A stretch of DNA of 64,000 bases from Streptomyces achromogenes (GCF_030816715.1 NZ_JAUSYH010000001.1:992001-1056000); one strand, 5' to 3'; shown: positions 48,045 to 57,180, counted from the stretch's first letter. Program-made: numbers and translations. The notes: a model not told the origin generated them from the sequence alone.

Positions 48045-49346
48045 TCACTTCGGCTGCGCTGCGGCGAGCGCCGCCTCGGCCTTCTTGCGGTAGACGGCGA
48101 GTTTCTCGGCGGGGGTGACGACCTGACGGCTGCGGGACTTCACGGACACGTCGTGGTCGCCCGCGGCCCTGCGCAGGGCTCCCACGGTCGCCTGTTCGCG
48201 GGGAACGTGGGCGAACGGGTCGAAGGAGTACCAGCGCATGGCGTTCTCGTGCGTCATCTTGTTGATGTCGTCGTCCGGCACGGAGTTGGCGGTCAGCACC
48301 TCGTGGAGCTCCTCGGGGGCGTTGGGCCACATCGAGTCGCTGTGCGGGTAGTCGGCCTCCCAGCAGATGTTGTCGATGCCGATGTCGTGGCGGAGCCTCA
48401 CCCCGATCGGGTCGCTGATGAAGCAGGTCAGGAAGTGCTCGCGGAAGATCTCCGAGGGGACCTTGCCGCCGAAGTCCTGGAGCGTCCAGGTGGCGTGCAT
48501 CTCGTAGGTGCGATCCAGCCGGTCCAGGAAGTAGGGAATCCAGCCGGTGCCGCCCTCCGACAACCCGATCCTGATGGCCGGGTACTCCTTGAGGACGCGG
48601 GACCACATCAGGTCGGCCGCCGCCTGGACGAGGTTGATGGGCTGGAGGGTGATCATCACGTCCGGCGGGGCGTCGGGCGCGGTGATGGCGAGGCGGCCGG
48701 AGGAGCCGATGTGCAGGTTCATCACCGTGCCGCAGTCGGTCAGCGCCCGCCATACCGGATCCCAGTACTCGGAGTGGAAGCTCGGGTAGCCGAGCGGGAC
48801 CGGGTTCTCCGGGAAGGTGAGGGCGTGACAGCCCTTCTCGGCGACGCGCCGGATCTCCTGGGCGCACAGCCCGGCGTCCCAGATGGCCGGGAGGGCCATG
48901 GGGATGAAACGGCCGGGGTGGGCGGCGCACCACTCGTCGATGTGCCAGTCGTTGTAGGCGCGCACCAGGGCCATCGAGAAGTCGGAGTCCTCGGTGGCGA
49001 ACAGCCGGGCGGAGAAGCCGGGGAAGGAGGGGAAGTTCAGCTGGGCGAGGACACCACCGGCGTTCATGTCGGCGACGCGTTCGTCGACGTCGTAGCAGCC
49101 GGGCCTGATCTCGTCCAGGCCCTGGGGCTCCATGCCGTACTCCTCCTTGGGACGGCCCGCGACCGCGTTGAGCGCGGCGTTGCCGATCCTGGCGTCCCGG
49201 AACTGCCAGACGTCGCTGCCGTCCTCGCGGTGCACCAGCCGCGGCGCGTCCTTCTTGTAGCGGGCCGGCAGGTGGTTGGCGAACAGGTCGGGCGGTTCGA
49301 TGATGTGGTCGTCGACGCTGATGAGGATCATGTCATCGCGGTCCAT
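48045..49346 (-). CDS. Metal-dependent amidohydrolase, ACMSD-like (amidohydro_2)
   Basis: 433 residues from ATG 49346 behind AAGGAGT; the frame extends to 49574 but that part lacks similarity. Motifs: SVDDHIIEPPDLF (variant of the first metal site), FPSFPGF, VMNLHIGSSG, IGLSEGGTGWIPYF and WEADYPHSDS with the catalytic Asp region. The family contains decarboxylases and hydrolases such as aminocarboxymuconate-semialdehyde decarboxylase and is frequent in steroid and aromatic catabolic clusters. Start of a minus-strand unit with the small genes and ABC importer upstream. Confidence 0.85.
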   Translation of the reverse strand: MDRDDMILISVDDHIIEPPDLFANHLPARYKKDAPRLVHREDGSDVWQFRDARIGNAALNAVAGRPKEEYGMEPQGLDEIRPGCYDVDERVADMNAGGVLAQLNFPSFPGFSARLFATEDSDFSMALVRAYNDWHIDEWCAAHPGRFIPMALPAIWDAGLCAQEIRRVAEKGCHALTFPENPVPLGYPSFHSEYWDPVWRALTDCGTVMNLHIGSSGRLAITAPDAPPDVMITLQPINLVQAAADLMWSRVLKEYPAIRIGLSEGGTGWIPYFLDRLDRTYEMHATWTLQDFGGKVPSEIFREHFLTCFISDPIGVRLRHDIGIDNICWEADYPHSDSMWPNAPEELHEVLTANSVPDDDINKMTHENAMRWYSFDPFAHVPREQATVGALRRAAGDHDVSVKSRSRQVVTPAEKLAVYRKKAEAALAAAQPK

Positions 49347-49371
49347 GGGACTCCTTGTGACTGTGGGCGGA

Positions 49372-49692
49372 TCAGTCCGAGGCGGGCAGGGCCTTCGGCG
49401 GTTTGACCGCCAGGGGCTTTCCTCCGTAGGTGAGGTGGCCGGTGCCGGAGGCGGTGCAGAGGAGTTCGAGCGTGTCGGCGGGGTCGACGTAGCGCTTGCC
49501 GATGAGGGTGTCCGGTGTCTGACCGGCCGGCTGTGCGGCAGGGGCGTCCTGGACCGGGACCATCGGGCTGCCACCGCATTCGACCGGGCCCGTGACCTCC
49601 TGCGGAGCCCGGATCACGATGACGCGGGTGGTGCCGGTGGCCGAGGCCAGTTGGTCACCGGGGCGCAGGGCCGGGATGCGGGGTGACGGCAT
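49372..49692 (-). CDS. Small hypothetical protein
   Basis: 106 residues from ATG 49692. No domain recognised. Contains a Cys in VECGGSPM and another in LLCTASGTGHL, and a Pro/Ala-rich middle. Sits between the amidohydrolase and the ABC genes on the same strand. It overlaps the end of the membrane protein by 38 bases. Confidence 0.55.
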   Translation of the reverse strand: MPSPRIPALRPGDQLASATGTTRVIVIRAPQEVTGPVECGGSPMVPVQDAPAAQPAGQTPDTLIGKRYVDPADTLELLCTASGTGHLTYGGKPLAVKPPKALPASD

Positions 49693-50068
49693 GGCGCGGT
49701 TCTCCTTGGGGTGCGGGTGCCGGTGCCGGTGGGGTGAGCCTCTCCCCCAGCCGGTCCAGGTCGTAGGACTGGCGGGCGAGCCAGAAGCGCAGGAAGCCGG
49801 TGAGCGAGTAGCGCAGGAACAGGGCTCCGCCCACCACGGCGGCGGCGATGCCGCCGAGGCCGATGGCGAGGGCGTCGCCCTGAGCGAGGGAGTTGTCGGT
49901 TGCGTGGGCGAAGGGGAAGGCGAGCGCGCCGAGGACGAGTCCCGCGGCCATGAGCAGTCCGCCGAGCCGCAGCCAGAGCGTGGCGCGGGCGGCGGCCGGG
50001 TCGGGGATCTTCAGCTCGGCGAGTTCGCGGACGAACCGTTCTGCACGCGCGTCGGGAGGTGCGGTCAT
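49655..50068 (-). CDS. Small membrane protein linked to LIV-type importer
   Basis: 137 residues from ATG 50068, overlapping the livF stop by 4 bases (ATGA), so it belongs to the transport operon. Two hydrophobic spans (LGGLLMAAGLVLGALAFPF and IGLGGIAAAVVGGALFLRY). Not a known LIV component; unrecognised. Confidence 0.6.
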   Translation of the reverse strand: MTAPPDARAERFVRELAELKIPDPAAARATLWLRLGGLLMAAGLVLGALAFPFAHATDNSLAQGDALAIGLGGIAAAVVGGALFLRYSLTGFLRFWLARQSYDLDRLGERLTPPAPAPAPQGEPRHAVTPHPGPAPR

Positions 50069-50775
50069 ATCGGGCTCCCCAGGTAGTAGGAGGAGAGTTC
50101 GGCGTGCAGGGAGCCGTTGGGTTGCCCCTGCCACTGGATTCGGCCGCCTACGACGACGGCGGCGTGGTCGGCGATCTTGAGCACGGCGGCGGCGAACTGC
50201 TCGACGACGAGCACGGCGACGCCCTGCCGGGCGATGCCGGCGACGAGTTCGTAGAGTTCGGCGACGACCAGCGGGGCGAGCCCCATGGAGAGTTCGTCGA
50301 GGAGCAGGACGGCGGGGTCGGTGGCGAGGCCGCGGGCGAGGGCGAGCATCTGCTGCTCGCCGCCGGAGAGGGTGCCCGCGGGCTGGGCGCGCCGGGTGCC
50401 CAGGACGGGGAAGCGGGCGTAGGCGATCTCCTCGATCTCTTCGTGGGTGCGGCCCGTGAAGGTCATCATCCGGAGGTTGTCGCGCACGGACAGGTTGGGG
50501 AAGACACCACGGCCCTGGGGCACCAGGCACACGCCGGCGCGGGCGAGGGCGCGCGGGTGGATGCCCGTGGCGTCCCGGCCACCGAGCAGCAACCGGCCGG
50601 CGCTGGGCGGGTGCACACCGGCGGCGACCGACAGCAGGGTGGTCTTACCGGCGCCGTTGGGGCCGAGGAGGGCAACCACTTGGCCCTCCTCGACGGCCAG
50701 GTCCACGCCGTGCAGCACGGTGATGCCGCCGTGGGCGGCGCGGATGCCGTCCAGCTGCAGCAGCGGTCCGTTCAT
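50065..50775 (-). CDS. livF: Branched-chain amino acid-type ABC transporter ATPase LivF
   Basis: 236 residues from ATG 50775, overlapping the livG stop. Walker A GPNGAGKTTL, signature LSGGEQQMLALARGL, Walker B VLLLDELSMGLAP, and HAELSSYYLG near the C-terminus, typical of LivF. The same frame stays open through the first part of the frameshifted livG, but that is an artefact of the shift. Confidence 0.9.
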   Translation of the reverse strand: MNGPLLQLDGIRAAHGGITVLHGVDLAVEEGQVVALLGPNGAGKTTLLSVAAGVHPPSAGRLLLGGRDATGIHPRALARAGVCLVPQGRGVFPNLSVRDNLRMMTFTGRTHEEIEEIAYARFPVLGTRRAQPAGTLSGGEQQMLALARGLATDPAVLLLDELSMGLAPLVVAELYELVAGIARQGVAVLVVEQFAAAVLKIADHAAVVVGGRIQWQGQPNGSLHAELSSYYLGSPI

Positions 50776-51492
50776 GGCCGTGTCTCCCCCAGGTAGGCGG
50801 CGAGGACCGACTCGTCGGTCTGTACTCGGGCGGGCGGGCCGCTGGCGACGACGGAGCCGAGGTTGAGGACGTGCACCTCGTCGCAGACGCTCATCACCAG
50901 GCTCATGTCGTGCTCGACGAGCAGGACGGCCGTGCCCTCGTCGGCCAGGGAGCGCAGCAGCGCGGCGAACCGCTCCGTCTCCTTCGCGTCCTGACCGGCG
51001 GGCGGGTTCGTCGAGGAGCAGGACACGTGGGCCGAGGACGAGGGCGCGGCCGACCTCGACCAGGCGGGCCAGGCCGGTGGGGAGCGCGTCGGCCGCGTCG
51101 TCGGCCACACCGGTCAAGCCGAGCCGTGCCAGTACGGCGTCGGCCGTGCGGGCGGCGTGGCGGCGCCCCGAGCCGAGTTCGGCGGCGACGAGCAGGTTGT
51201 CGCGCACGGAGAGACGGCCGAAGAGCTCCAGGTGCTGGAAGGTGCGGGACATCCCGCGGCGGGCGCGACGCGCGGGGCCTTCCCGGGTGATGTCGCGGCC
51301 GTCGAGACGGATACGGCCGGTGCGGGGTCGGCGCAGCCCGCAGACCACGTCGAACAGCGTGGACTTTCCCGCACCGTTGGGGCCGATGAGGCCTGTTACC
51401 CGGCCCGCCTCGGCCGTCAGCGACACGCCGTCGAGGGCGCGGCGTCCCCCGAAGGAGACGGTGATCTTCTCAGCCCGCAACAGTGGTGGCAC
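50772..51492 (-). pseudogene. livG: ABC transporter ATPase LivG, with a one-base frameshift
   Basis: Start at 51492. Frame one gives Walker A GPNGAGKSTL and runs to LLLDEPA (Walker B). Near 51000 one extra base (a C in GAACCCGCCCGCC on the coding strand) shifts the frame. The correct continuation GQDAKETERFAALL, VLLVEHDMSLVM, VLNLGSVVASG and YLGETRP is in the next frame and ends at 50772. If the base is a sequencing error the protein is a normal 239-residue LivG; if real, the importer is crippled. Confidence 0.85.
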
Positions 51493-53581
51493 GGCTCAGC
51501 ACCTCCCCGTCCTCGGCCCGCCAGGGGCGGCGTACTCCCCACCACTCGGGCGGGATGTCGGTGGGCGGCCGCTGTGCGGCGGCGGCGCGGACGCGCAGCA
51601 AAAGGGCCGTGACGAGGGCGATCGCGAGGAGCAGCCATCCGTTCGCCACGTCGAGGGCCGCGAGCAGCCAGCACACGCCGAGGACGCCGAGCAGCCCGCT
51701 CAGCAGCGGCCGGTTGCGTCCCAGTGGCGCCCATTCGGCGCGCATCCGGGCCAGGACACCGCTGGGGTTGTGCGCGAGTCCCATGCCCGCGAGGGCGACG
51801 AGCAGGGCGGTCACGTCGTGCACCCAGGAGCCGAGGCCGCTCATAAGCTGCGCCGACAGGACGAAGGCGATGCCGGTGAACAGCCCCGTGCCCACCGCGC
51901 CGAGGCCGCCGATGACCGCGATCAGGAAGATCGGCAGCCCGGCGACGAGGTTGAACTGGTCGGCGGTGACGGTCTGCAGCTGCATGCCGTACAGGGCACC
52001 GCCCAGTCCCGCGATCCCGGCGGACAGGGCGAAGACGGCTGTCTTGGTGACGAGGAGCCGTCCGCCGAGGGTGGCGTAGGCGGCCTCGCTGTCGCGCAGC
52101 GCGATCAGTCGGCGGCCGAACCGGCCCCGGCGCAGTGTGGCGACGCCGACCGAGACGAGCGCGAGACAGACGGCGGAGAACACCAGCAGCTGGGCCGGTG
52201 AGGTGAGGTGCAGGCCGAACAGGTCCGGGCCGGTGACGGTCACCGAACCCTGGTCGAAGAAGATGACGCGCACACCCAGCACCTCGAAGGCGGGCAAGGT
52301 GAAGATCCAGCGGTCGAGGACGACGGCGAACGCGGCGGTGCCGAGCGCGAGGTAGATGCCCGACAGGCGCAGGGCGGGCAGCGCGATCAGCGCGCCGACG
52401 GCCGCGGTGACCAGCATGGCGGCGGGCAGCGCCCACAGCTCGCCGTGCGCGCCGAGGTGTCCCCACACCACGGCGCCGATGCCGGCGATGGACAGCTGGC
52501 ACAGGGAGATCTGCCCGGTGTATCCCGCCAGGGGCACGAAGGACAGGGCGATGACGCCGAGCGGGAAGAGCGTGCCGTAGGAGAGGACGGCGTCCTCCGC
52601 CAGGACCGTCACCAGGACGAGCGCGAACAGCACGGTCAAGCCCACGAGGAGGAGGCTCCCGCGTGCCGACGGCAGCGGCACCCGTACGGGGGTGCGGTCA
52701 CGGCCGCGCAGTCTGCGGTGTGGGAAGGCGAGCAGGGCCAGGAACAGCAGCAGCGCGGGGGCTGCCAGACGCAGGCCCGGAAGGTAGTCGTTCTGCGGCA
52801 GGTAGCCGGCGAGATAGGCCTCCAGCAGGCCGACGACGAGGGCCCCGAGGAAGGTGAGCGGCAGGCTGCGCAGTCGGCCGAAGACGGCGGCGGTGTAGGC
52901 GCTGACGATGAGCAGCGACAGCTGCTGGGCGTCGAGCGCGACGGCGGGCGCGATGAGGATGCCGCCGACGGCGGCGAGCTGGATGCCGAGCACCCAGGCG
53001 AGCCGGGTGGCACGTAGCGCATCGGCGCCGGTGAGGCCGGCGAGAGCCCGGTCGTCGACGGAGGCGCGCATCTCCGTGCCGGCGCGGGTCCGGTGCAGCA
53101 GTGCCCAGAGGGCCGCGGCAATCGCCAGGGCGACGGCCATGGTGATCGCCTGGTGCCAGGTGACGGCGGCCGGGCCGAGGCGCAGTGCGGGCCGTTCGGC
53201 GAAGAACGGCGTGAGCGGACGCGCGGTGTTGGGGTCCCACACCCAGCGGGCGAGCGCGATGCACCCGGTGAGCAGCGCGACGGTCATCACGAGGCGTTCG
53301 GCCTCGCCGAGCGCCTGCACCGGCCGCATGAGCACACGTTCCACGAACAGGCCGAAGGCGGGGGCCAGGACGAGCAGGACGAAGGCGAGGGCGAGCGGGA
53401 CCGGCCAGCCCCAGCCGACGGCCAGCTGCCAGTAGGCGAAGGCGGACAGCATCCCGGCGGCGCCGTGGGCGAAGTTGAACACACCGGTGGTGGCGTGGGT
53501 GACCACCAGACCGGTGCCGATCACGGCGTAGACGGCGGCGGTACTCAGGCCGACCACCGTGAAGGCCAGGAATTGATCCAT
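51470..53581 (-). CDS. Fused LIV-type ABC permease (LivH + LivM)
   Basis: 703 residues from ATG 53581. The N-terminal half is LivH-like (TAAVYAVIGTGLVVTHATTG, FNFAHGAAGMLSAF). The C-terminal half, from about residue 330, is LivM-like (LAGYTGQISLCQLSIAGIGA, ALRLSGIYLALGTAAFA). Genes are usually separate. The end overlaps livG by 23 bases. No periplasmic-type binding protein gene is present within the window. Confidence 0.9.
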   Translation of the reverse strand: MDQFLAFTVVGLSTAAVYAVIGTGLVVTHATTGVFNFAHGAAGMLSAFAYWQLAVGWGWPVPLALAFVLLVLAPAFGLFVERVLMRPVQALGEAERLVMTVALLTGCIALARWVWDPNTARPLTPFFAERPALRLGPAAVTWHQAITMAVALAIAAALWALLHRTRAGTEMRASVDDRALAGLTGADALRATRLAWVLGIQLAAVGGILIAPAVALDAQQLSLLIVSAYTAAVFGRLRSLPLTFLGALVVGLLEAYLAGYLPQNDYLPGLRLAAPALLLFLALLAFPHRRLRGRDRTPVRVPLPSARGSLLLVGLTVLFALVLVTVLAEDAVLSYGTLFPLGVIALSFVPLAGYTGQISLCQLSIAGIGAVVWGHLGAHGELWALPAAMLVTAAVGALIALPALRLSGIYLALGTAAFAVVLDRWIFTLPAFEVLGVRVIFFDQGSVTVTGPDLFGLHLTSPAQLLVFSAVCLALVSVGVATLRRGRFGRRLIALRDSEAAYATLGGRLLVTKTAVFALSAGIAGLGGALYGMQLQTVTADQFNLVAGLPIFLIAVIGGLGAVGTGLFTGIAFVLSAQLMSGLGSWVHDVTALLVALAGMGLAHNPSGVLARMRAEWAPLGRNRPLLSGLLGVLGVCWLLAALDVANGWLLLAIALVTALLLRVRAAAAQRPPTDIPPEWWGVRRPWRAEDGEVLSRATTVAG

Positions 53582-53676
53582 GTCTTGGAAATTAGCTTCT
53601 CCCTATTGGAGAAGCAACCATCCGGAGCAATACTCCTTCAGTGAGAATTACATTCTCGTACGAGAGGACGAGGCCC
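53582..53676. promoter_or_regulatory. Divergent control region with three palindromes
   Basis: Between the importer operon and the acyl-CoA dehydrogenase operon. Three palindromes: GCTTCTCC-N5-GGAGAAGC (53595-53615, perfect), GGAG-CAATA-CTCC (53624-53636) and GAGAAT-TAC-ATTCTC (53643-53657). Spacing and symmetry look like repressor operators controlling both directions. No regulator gene is adjacent, so the protein lies elsewhere. Confidence 0.65.
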
Positions 53677-54093
53677 TTGAGCGTCACCGACGACCTGGTG
53701 GAGATCGAACAGCTCCTCGCCCGTTACGCGGTCGCCATGACCCGCGGTGACGTGGACCGGGTGCTCGCCGTGTTCGCGCCGGACGGCAGCTACAGCGCCT
53801 TCGGCGACACCTACCCGCTCGACGAGTTTCCGGCACTCGTCTCCGCCGCCCCGAAGGGGCTGTTCCTCGTGGGCACGCCGGTGATCGAGCTGGACGGTGA
53901 CGCGGCGACCGGCACTCAGCCGCTGTGCTTCGTCGAGCACTCCACGCACGAGTTGCGCATCGGCTACTACAACGATACCTACGTCCGCACCCCGGACGGC
54001 TGGCGGCTGCGCACCCGCGCCATGACCTTCATCCGCCGCAGCGGCGCCCACGACTCGGGCCGCCCGCACGCCTTCGAGGGCACCCGCTCGTGA
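53677..54093 (+). CDS. NTF2-like (SnoaL) protein
   Basis: 138 residues if started at TTG 53677; a GTG at 53641 would overlap the palindromes and is less likely. VEIEQLLARYAVAMTRGDVD, VFAPDGSYSAFG and WRLRTRAMTFIRR are typical of SnoaL_4 NTF2-like proteins (isomerase/hydratase or structural roles). First of four co-directional genes; the stop overlaps the first dehydrogenase start (GTGA). Confidence 0.75.
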   Translation: MSVTDDLVEIEQLLARYAVAMTRGDVDRVLAVFAPDGSYSAFGDTYPLDEFPALVSAAPKGLFLVGTPVIELDGDAATGTQPLCFVEHSTHELRIGYYNDTYVRTPDGWRLRTRAMTFIRRSGAHDSGRPHAFEGTRS

Positions 54094-55184
54094 GGGTCGA
54101 GGAGTTCCGCCGGGCGCTGGGCGCCTGGCTGGACCGTCACGACCTGTCCCCCGATACGGACCACGCCCTGGACGCCCAGGTCGCGCAGCTGGCCCGCGTC
54201 CGGCGGGAGCTGTGGGCGGCGGACTGGATGCGGCACGGATGGCCGGACGCGGTCGGCGGACTCGGCGGCCCGAGCGTGCTGCGGGCGGTACTGGGCGAGC
54301 AGGTCGCCTCGCGGGACCTCGCCGAGCCCGGCCTGTGGTCGATGGTCGAGGTGCTGGTCCCCACACTGATCGACTACGCGCCGCCCGCGCTCGCCGCCGA
54401 GATGGTGCCCCGGCTGCTCGGCGGCGAGGAGCAGTGGTGCCAGGGCTTCTCCGAACCCGACTCGGGCAGCGACCTGGCGTCCCTGTCCACGCGTGCGGTC
54501 CCGCGGGGGGACGACTGGGTGGTGACGGGGCAGAAGGTGTGGACGAGCCTCGCCCAGTACGCGGCCCGCTGCGTCCTGCTCGCCCGGACGGGAGGGCCGG
54601 GGCACGGCGGCATCAGCGCCTTCTTCGTCGACATGGACTCCCCCGGCATCACCGTACGGCCGCTGCGCACGATGCACGGCGTGGACGAGTTCGCCGAGGT
54701 GTTCTTCGACGACGTGCGGGTCCCCGCGGGGCGGCTGCTGGGCTCCCCCGGCGACGGCTGGCGCCTCGCGATGGACCTGTTGCCGCACGAGCGGTCCACC
54801 TGCTTCTGGCACCGCGTGGCTCACCTCTACAGCCGCCTCGACCGGCTCCTGGCCGACGGCTGCGAGCCGGACGCGGACGCGCTGGGTGCGGTCTGGCTGG
54901 ACCTGCACAGCGTGCGCTGCCGCTCGGCCGCCACACAACGGGCCCTGGCGGACGGCGGGCGGCTGGGCCCGGAGACCTCCGTGGACAAGATACTGCTGGC
55001 CGGTGCCGAGCAACGGCTCTTCGACACGGCGCGGGACCTGCTGCCGGGGTCGGTGGAGCTGGCGCCGGACGGGACGTGGCGCACCGAGTACCTCTACTCG
55101 AGGGCCGCGACCATCTACGGCGGCACCGCCGAGATCCAGCGCAACATCGTCGCCCGCCGTCTGCTGGACCTCGGGAAGGAGTGA
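54090..55184 (+). CDS. Acyl-CoA dehydrogenase, subunit 1
   Basis: 364 residues from GTG 54090. QGFSEPDSGSDLASL and WVVTGQKVWTS are the FAD/substrate loops, FFDDVRVP the domain junction, and YGGTAEIQRNIVARRLL the C-terminal signature. The catalytic Glu seen in many members is not obvious in this chain by eye. Works probably with the next gene as an alpha2beta2 enzyme, as in actinobacterial FadE pairs that act on bulky (steroid-like) acyl-CoAs. Confidence 0.9.
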   Translation: MRVEEFRRALGAWLDRHDLSPDTDHALDAQVAQLARVRRELWAADWMRHGWPDAVGGLGGPSVLRAVLGEQVASRDLAEPGLWSMVEVLVPTLIDYAPPALAAEMVPRLLGGEEQWCQGFSEPDSGSDLASLSTRAVPRGDDWVVTGQKVWTSLAQYAARCVLLARTGGPGHGGISAFFVDMDSPGITVRPLRTMHGVDEFAEVFFDDVRVPAGRLLGSPGDGWRLAMDLLPHERSTCFWHRVAHLYSRLDRLLADGCEPDADALGAVWLDLHSVRCRSAATQRALADGGRLGPETSVDKILLAGAEQRLFDTARDLLPGSVELAPDGTWRTEYLYSRAATIYGGTAEIQRNIVARRLLDLGKE

Positions 55185-55190
55185 GACGCG

Positions 55191-56048
55191 GTGGACGCGG
55201 CTGAACGCGCACTGCTGGAAGATGCCCTGCGCAAGTCCCTGACGACTTGCGGGCCGGAAGCCGAACCGGGCGCCGCCCTGGCCGAGTTGGGCTGGGCGGA
55301 GATGCTCGCAGAGGAACCGGACACCGCGATCCCGCTGGTGTTCCGGCTGCTCGGGGAGACCGGCGCTCAGGCGCCGGTCCTCAACGACGTCGTCCTGCTG
55401 GCGGCGGGTCGCCCGCTCGGGGGTACGCCGCCGCTGCCGTACGCGGGCGGGGCCTGGGTGCGGTGGGCCCGGGGGGACCGTGCGCCGACCGGTCCGCTGG
55501 ATCCCGGACTTCCGCTGCGCCACGCCGAACCCGGTGACCTTCCCGCACCTGCCGTGGCGGCGGGCCGCCGGGCTCTGGGCTGGTGGCTGCTGGGCGCCGG
55601 ACGGGCCATGCTGGCGCTCGCCCGCGAACATGTGCTGGACCGCGAGCAGTTCGGCCGCCCCCTCGCTTCCTTCCAGGCGCTGCGGCACCGGCTGGCGGAG
55701 ACGTACGTGGCGCTGGAGGCGGCGGAGGCGGTGCTGGTCGCGGCCGCGGCTCCGGAGACGGACCGCTCCGCCGGGGAGAACACCGAAGCGCCGGACAGCG
55801 TCGATGCCCTGGATCACACCAGCGCGCTGCTCGCCAAAGCCGCCGCCGGCCGGGCCGCGCTCACCGCTGCCCGCCACTGCCAGCAGGCGCTCGGCGGTAT
55901 CGGCTTCACCGCCGAGCACGCCCTCCACCGGCACGTCAAACGTGCCCTGGTGCTCGACGGGCTGCTCGGCTCCACCCGTGAACTGACCCGCGAGGCCGGT
56001 CGGCTGCTGCTGCGTGAGACGCGCGCCCCTCGCCTCATCGACCTGTGA
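55191..56048 (+). CDS. Acyl-CoA dehydrogenase, subunit 2
   Basis: 285 residues from GTG 55191, 6 bases after subunit 1. Shorter and more diverged: ALAREHVLDREQFGRPLASF and HCQQALGGIGFTAEHALHRH are recognisable dehydrogenase C-domain motifs, while the N-terminal FAD loops are reduced. This asymmetry is typical of heteromeric FadE pairs. Confidence 0.85.
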   Translation: MDAAERALLEDALRKSLTTCGPEAEPGAALAELGWAEMLAEEPDTAIPLVFRLLGETGAQAPVLNDVVLLAAGRPLGGTPPLPYAGGAWVRWARGDRAPTGPLDPGLPLRHAEPGDLPAPAVAAGRRALGWWLLGAGRAMLALAREHVLDREQFGRPLASFQALRHRLAETYVALEAAEAVLVAAAAPETDRSAGENTEAPDSVDALDHTSALLAKAAAGRAALTAARHCQQALGGIGFTAEHALHRHVKRALVLDGLLGSTRELTREAGRLLLRETRAPRLIDL

Positions 56049-56058
56049 GGGGCGCCCT

Positions 56059-56856
56059 GTGTCCGACCTGTGGAACGACCTGCTCGGCTGTCTCGACCTC
56101 GCTCCCTGCGGGCCTGACACCTGGGAGGGACGCTCGCAACAACTGGAGTACCGGCGGCTGTTCGGCGGACAGTTGCTCGCCCAGTTCGCAGGGGCGGCAC
56201 AGCTCGCCGCGCCGGGCAAGGGGCTGAAGTCGCTCCACACGCAGTTCCTGCGGGAAGGGCGCACGGGTGAATCGGTGCGTTACCAGACCGAGGTGCCGCA
56301 GCAGGGGCGGACCTTCGCGACCGTACGGCTGACCGCCCACCAGGAGCGGGGAGTCGTCGCGGTGGCGAACGCGAGCCTGCACGTGTGGGAGGAGGGGCCC
56401 GACCGGCAGGTGGCAACCCCCGTGCCGACGCTGCCCGGGCCCGAACGCGCCGTCGCGCTGGGCTTGCTGCCCTGGGAGTCGAGGGCGGCGGCCGATCTCG
56501 ACACCGCGAAGTCGGAGCCATCCGAGTACGAGCTGTGGACCCTCATCCCGGACGCTCACCGGGCCCTCGCCCCCGGCCTCCTCGCCTACGCCACCGACCT
56601 CACGCCCATCGGCACCGCGCTGCGTCCCGTGGAGGGCGTGACGCAGGCGGACGCGGGCCGTGCGTTCACCTCGGCCGTCACCGCACACACCGTGTGGTTC
56701 CACCGGCCGTTCACCACCGGGAACTGGCTGCTGCTGCGCCAGCACAGCCCGCTCGCCGCGCACGGGCGGTGCTTCGGCCGCGGGGACGTCCTGACGGCGG
56801 ACGGCACGCTGCTCGCGTCGTACGCGCAGGAGGCGTTGTTGCGGTTCACCGCGTGA
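56059..56856 (+). CDS. tesB: Acyl-CoA thioesterase, TesB family
   Basis: 265 residues from GTG 56059. Double hot-dog fold: RRLFGGQLLAQ, LHTQFLREGR, TFATVRLTA in the first half; LWTLIPDAH, VWFHRPF and GNWLLLRQHSPLAAHGR in the second. Releases free acid from acyl-CoA. Last gene of the acyl-CoA unit. Confidence 0.9.
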   Translation: MSDLWNDLLGCLDLAPCGPDTWEGRSQQLEYRRLFGGQLLAQFAGAAQLAAPGKGLKSLHTQFLREGRTGESVRYQTEVPQQGRTFATVRLTAHQERGVVAVANASLHVWEEGPDRQVATPVPTLPGPERAVALGLLPWESRAAADLDTAKSEPSEYELWTLIPDAHRALAPGLLAYATDLTPIGTALRPVEGVTQADAGRAFTSAVTAHTVWFHRPFTTGNWLLLRQHSPLAAHGRCFGRGDVLTADGTLLASYAQEALLRFTA

Positions 56857-56900
56857 AGAGTGGCGAACGCCGTGCGGCTCCCCGTCGGGGCCGAGGTGGG

Positions 56901-57180
56901 TCATCGGCTCCGGGTGAGGAGGTCGTCGATGGTCTGGGCAGACCGGAGGAGTTCGAATCGGACATCTCCGCGAGCACCGGTGCGGACTCCGTAGACGGCG
57001 GGTTCAGGCAGAGTGTTGAAGTGGTAGGGGGGAGAAGCAGTAGGCGCCGATGTCGAGAATCGCCATGACATCGCCCGCCGCGAGAGCGGGCAGGGGACGG
57101 GCTCGGGCGATCAGGTCACCGGCGAAGCAGAGAGGGCCGGCGCTGTCCTGTGCCACCAGTGGTCCGGCCTTGCGGGCTAC
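56901..57180 (-). pseudogene. C-terminal fragment of a PLP-dependent decarboxylase (LysA-like)
   Basis: Minus-strand text reads GPLCFAGDLIARARPLPALA, GDVMAILDIGAYCFSP, then after a one-base shift in a C-run near 57030 YHFNTLPEPAVYGV and a short tail. This is the end of diaminopimelate/ornithine-type decarboxylases. The upstream ~300 residues are absent; a regulator relic ends directly before it. Confidence 0.7.

Noticed and set aside
50065..51492. One continuous minus-strand frame that would fuse LivG and LivF
   Set aside because: The middle ~75 residues are out-of-frame text (Arg/Gly/Pro-rich, no motif), while the true LivG continuation is in the neighbouring frame. It is a by-product of the one-base shift, not a fusion protein.
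53641..53676. GTG 53641 as start of the NTF2-like gene
   Set aside because: It would place the first codons inside the GAGAAT-N3-ATTCTC palindrome and adds residues unlike the family; TTG 53677 fits the domain start better.
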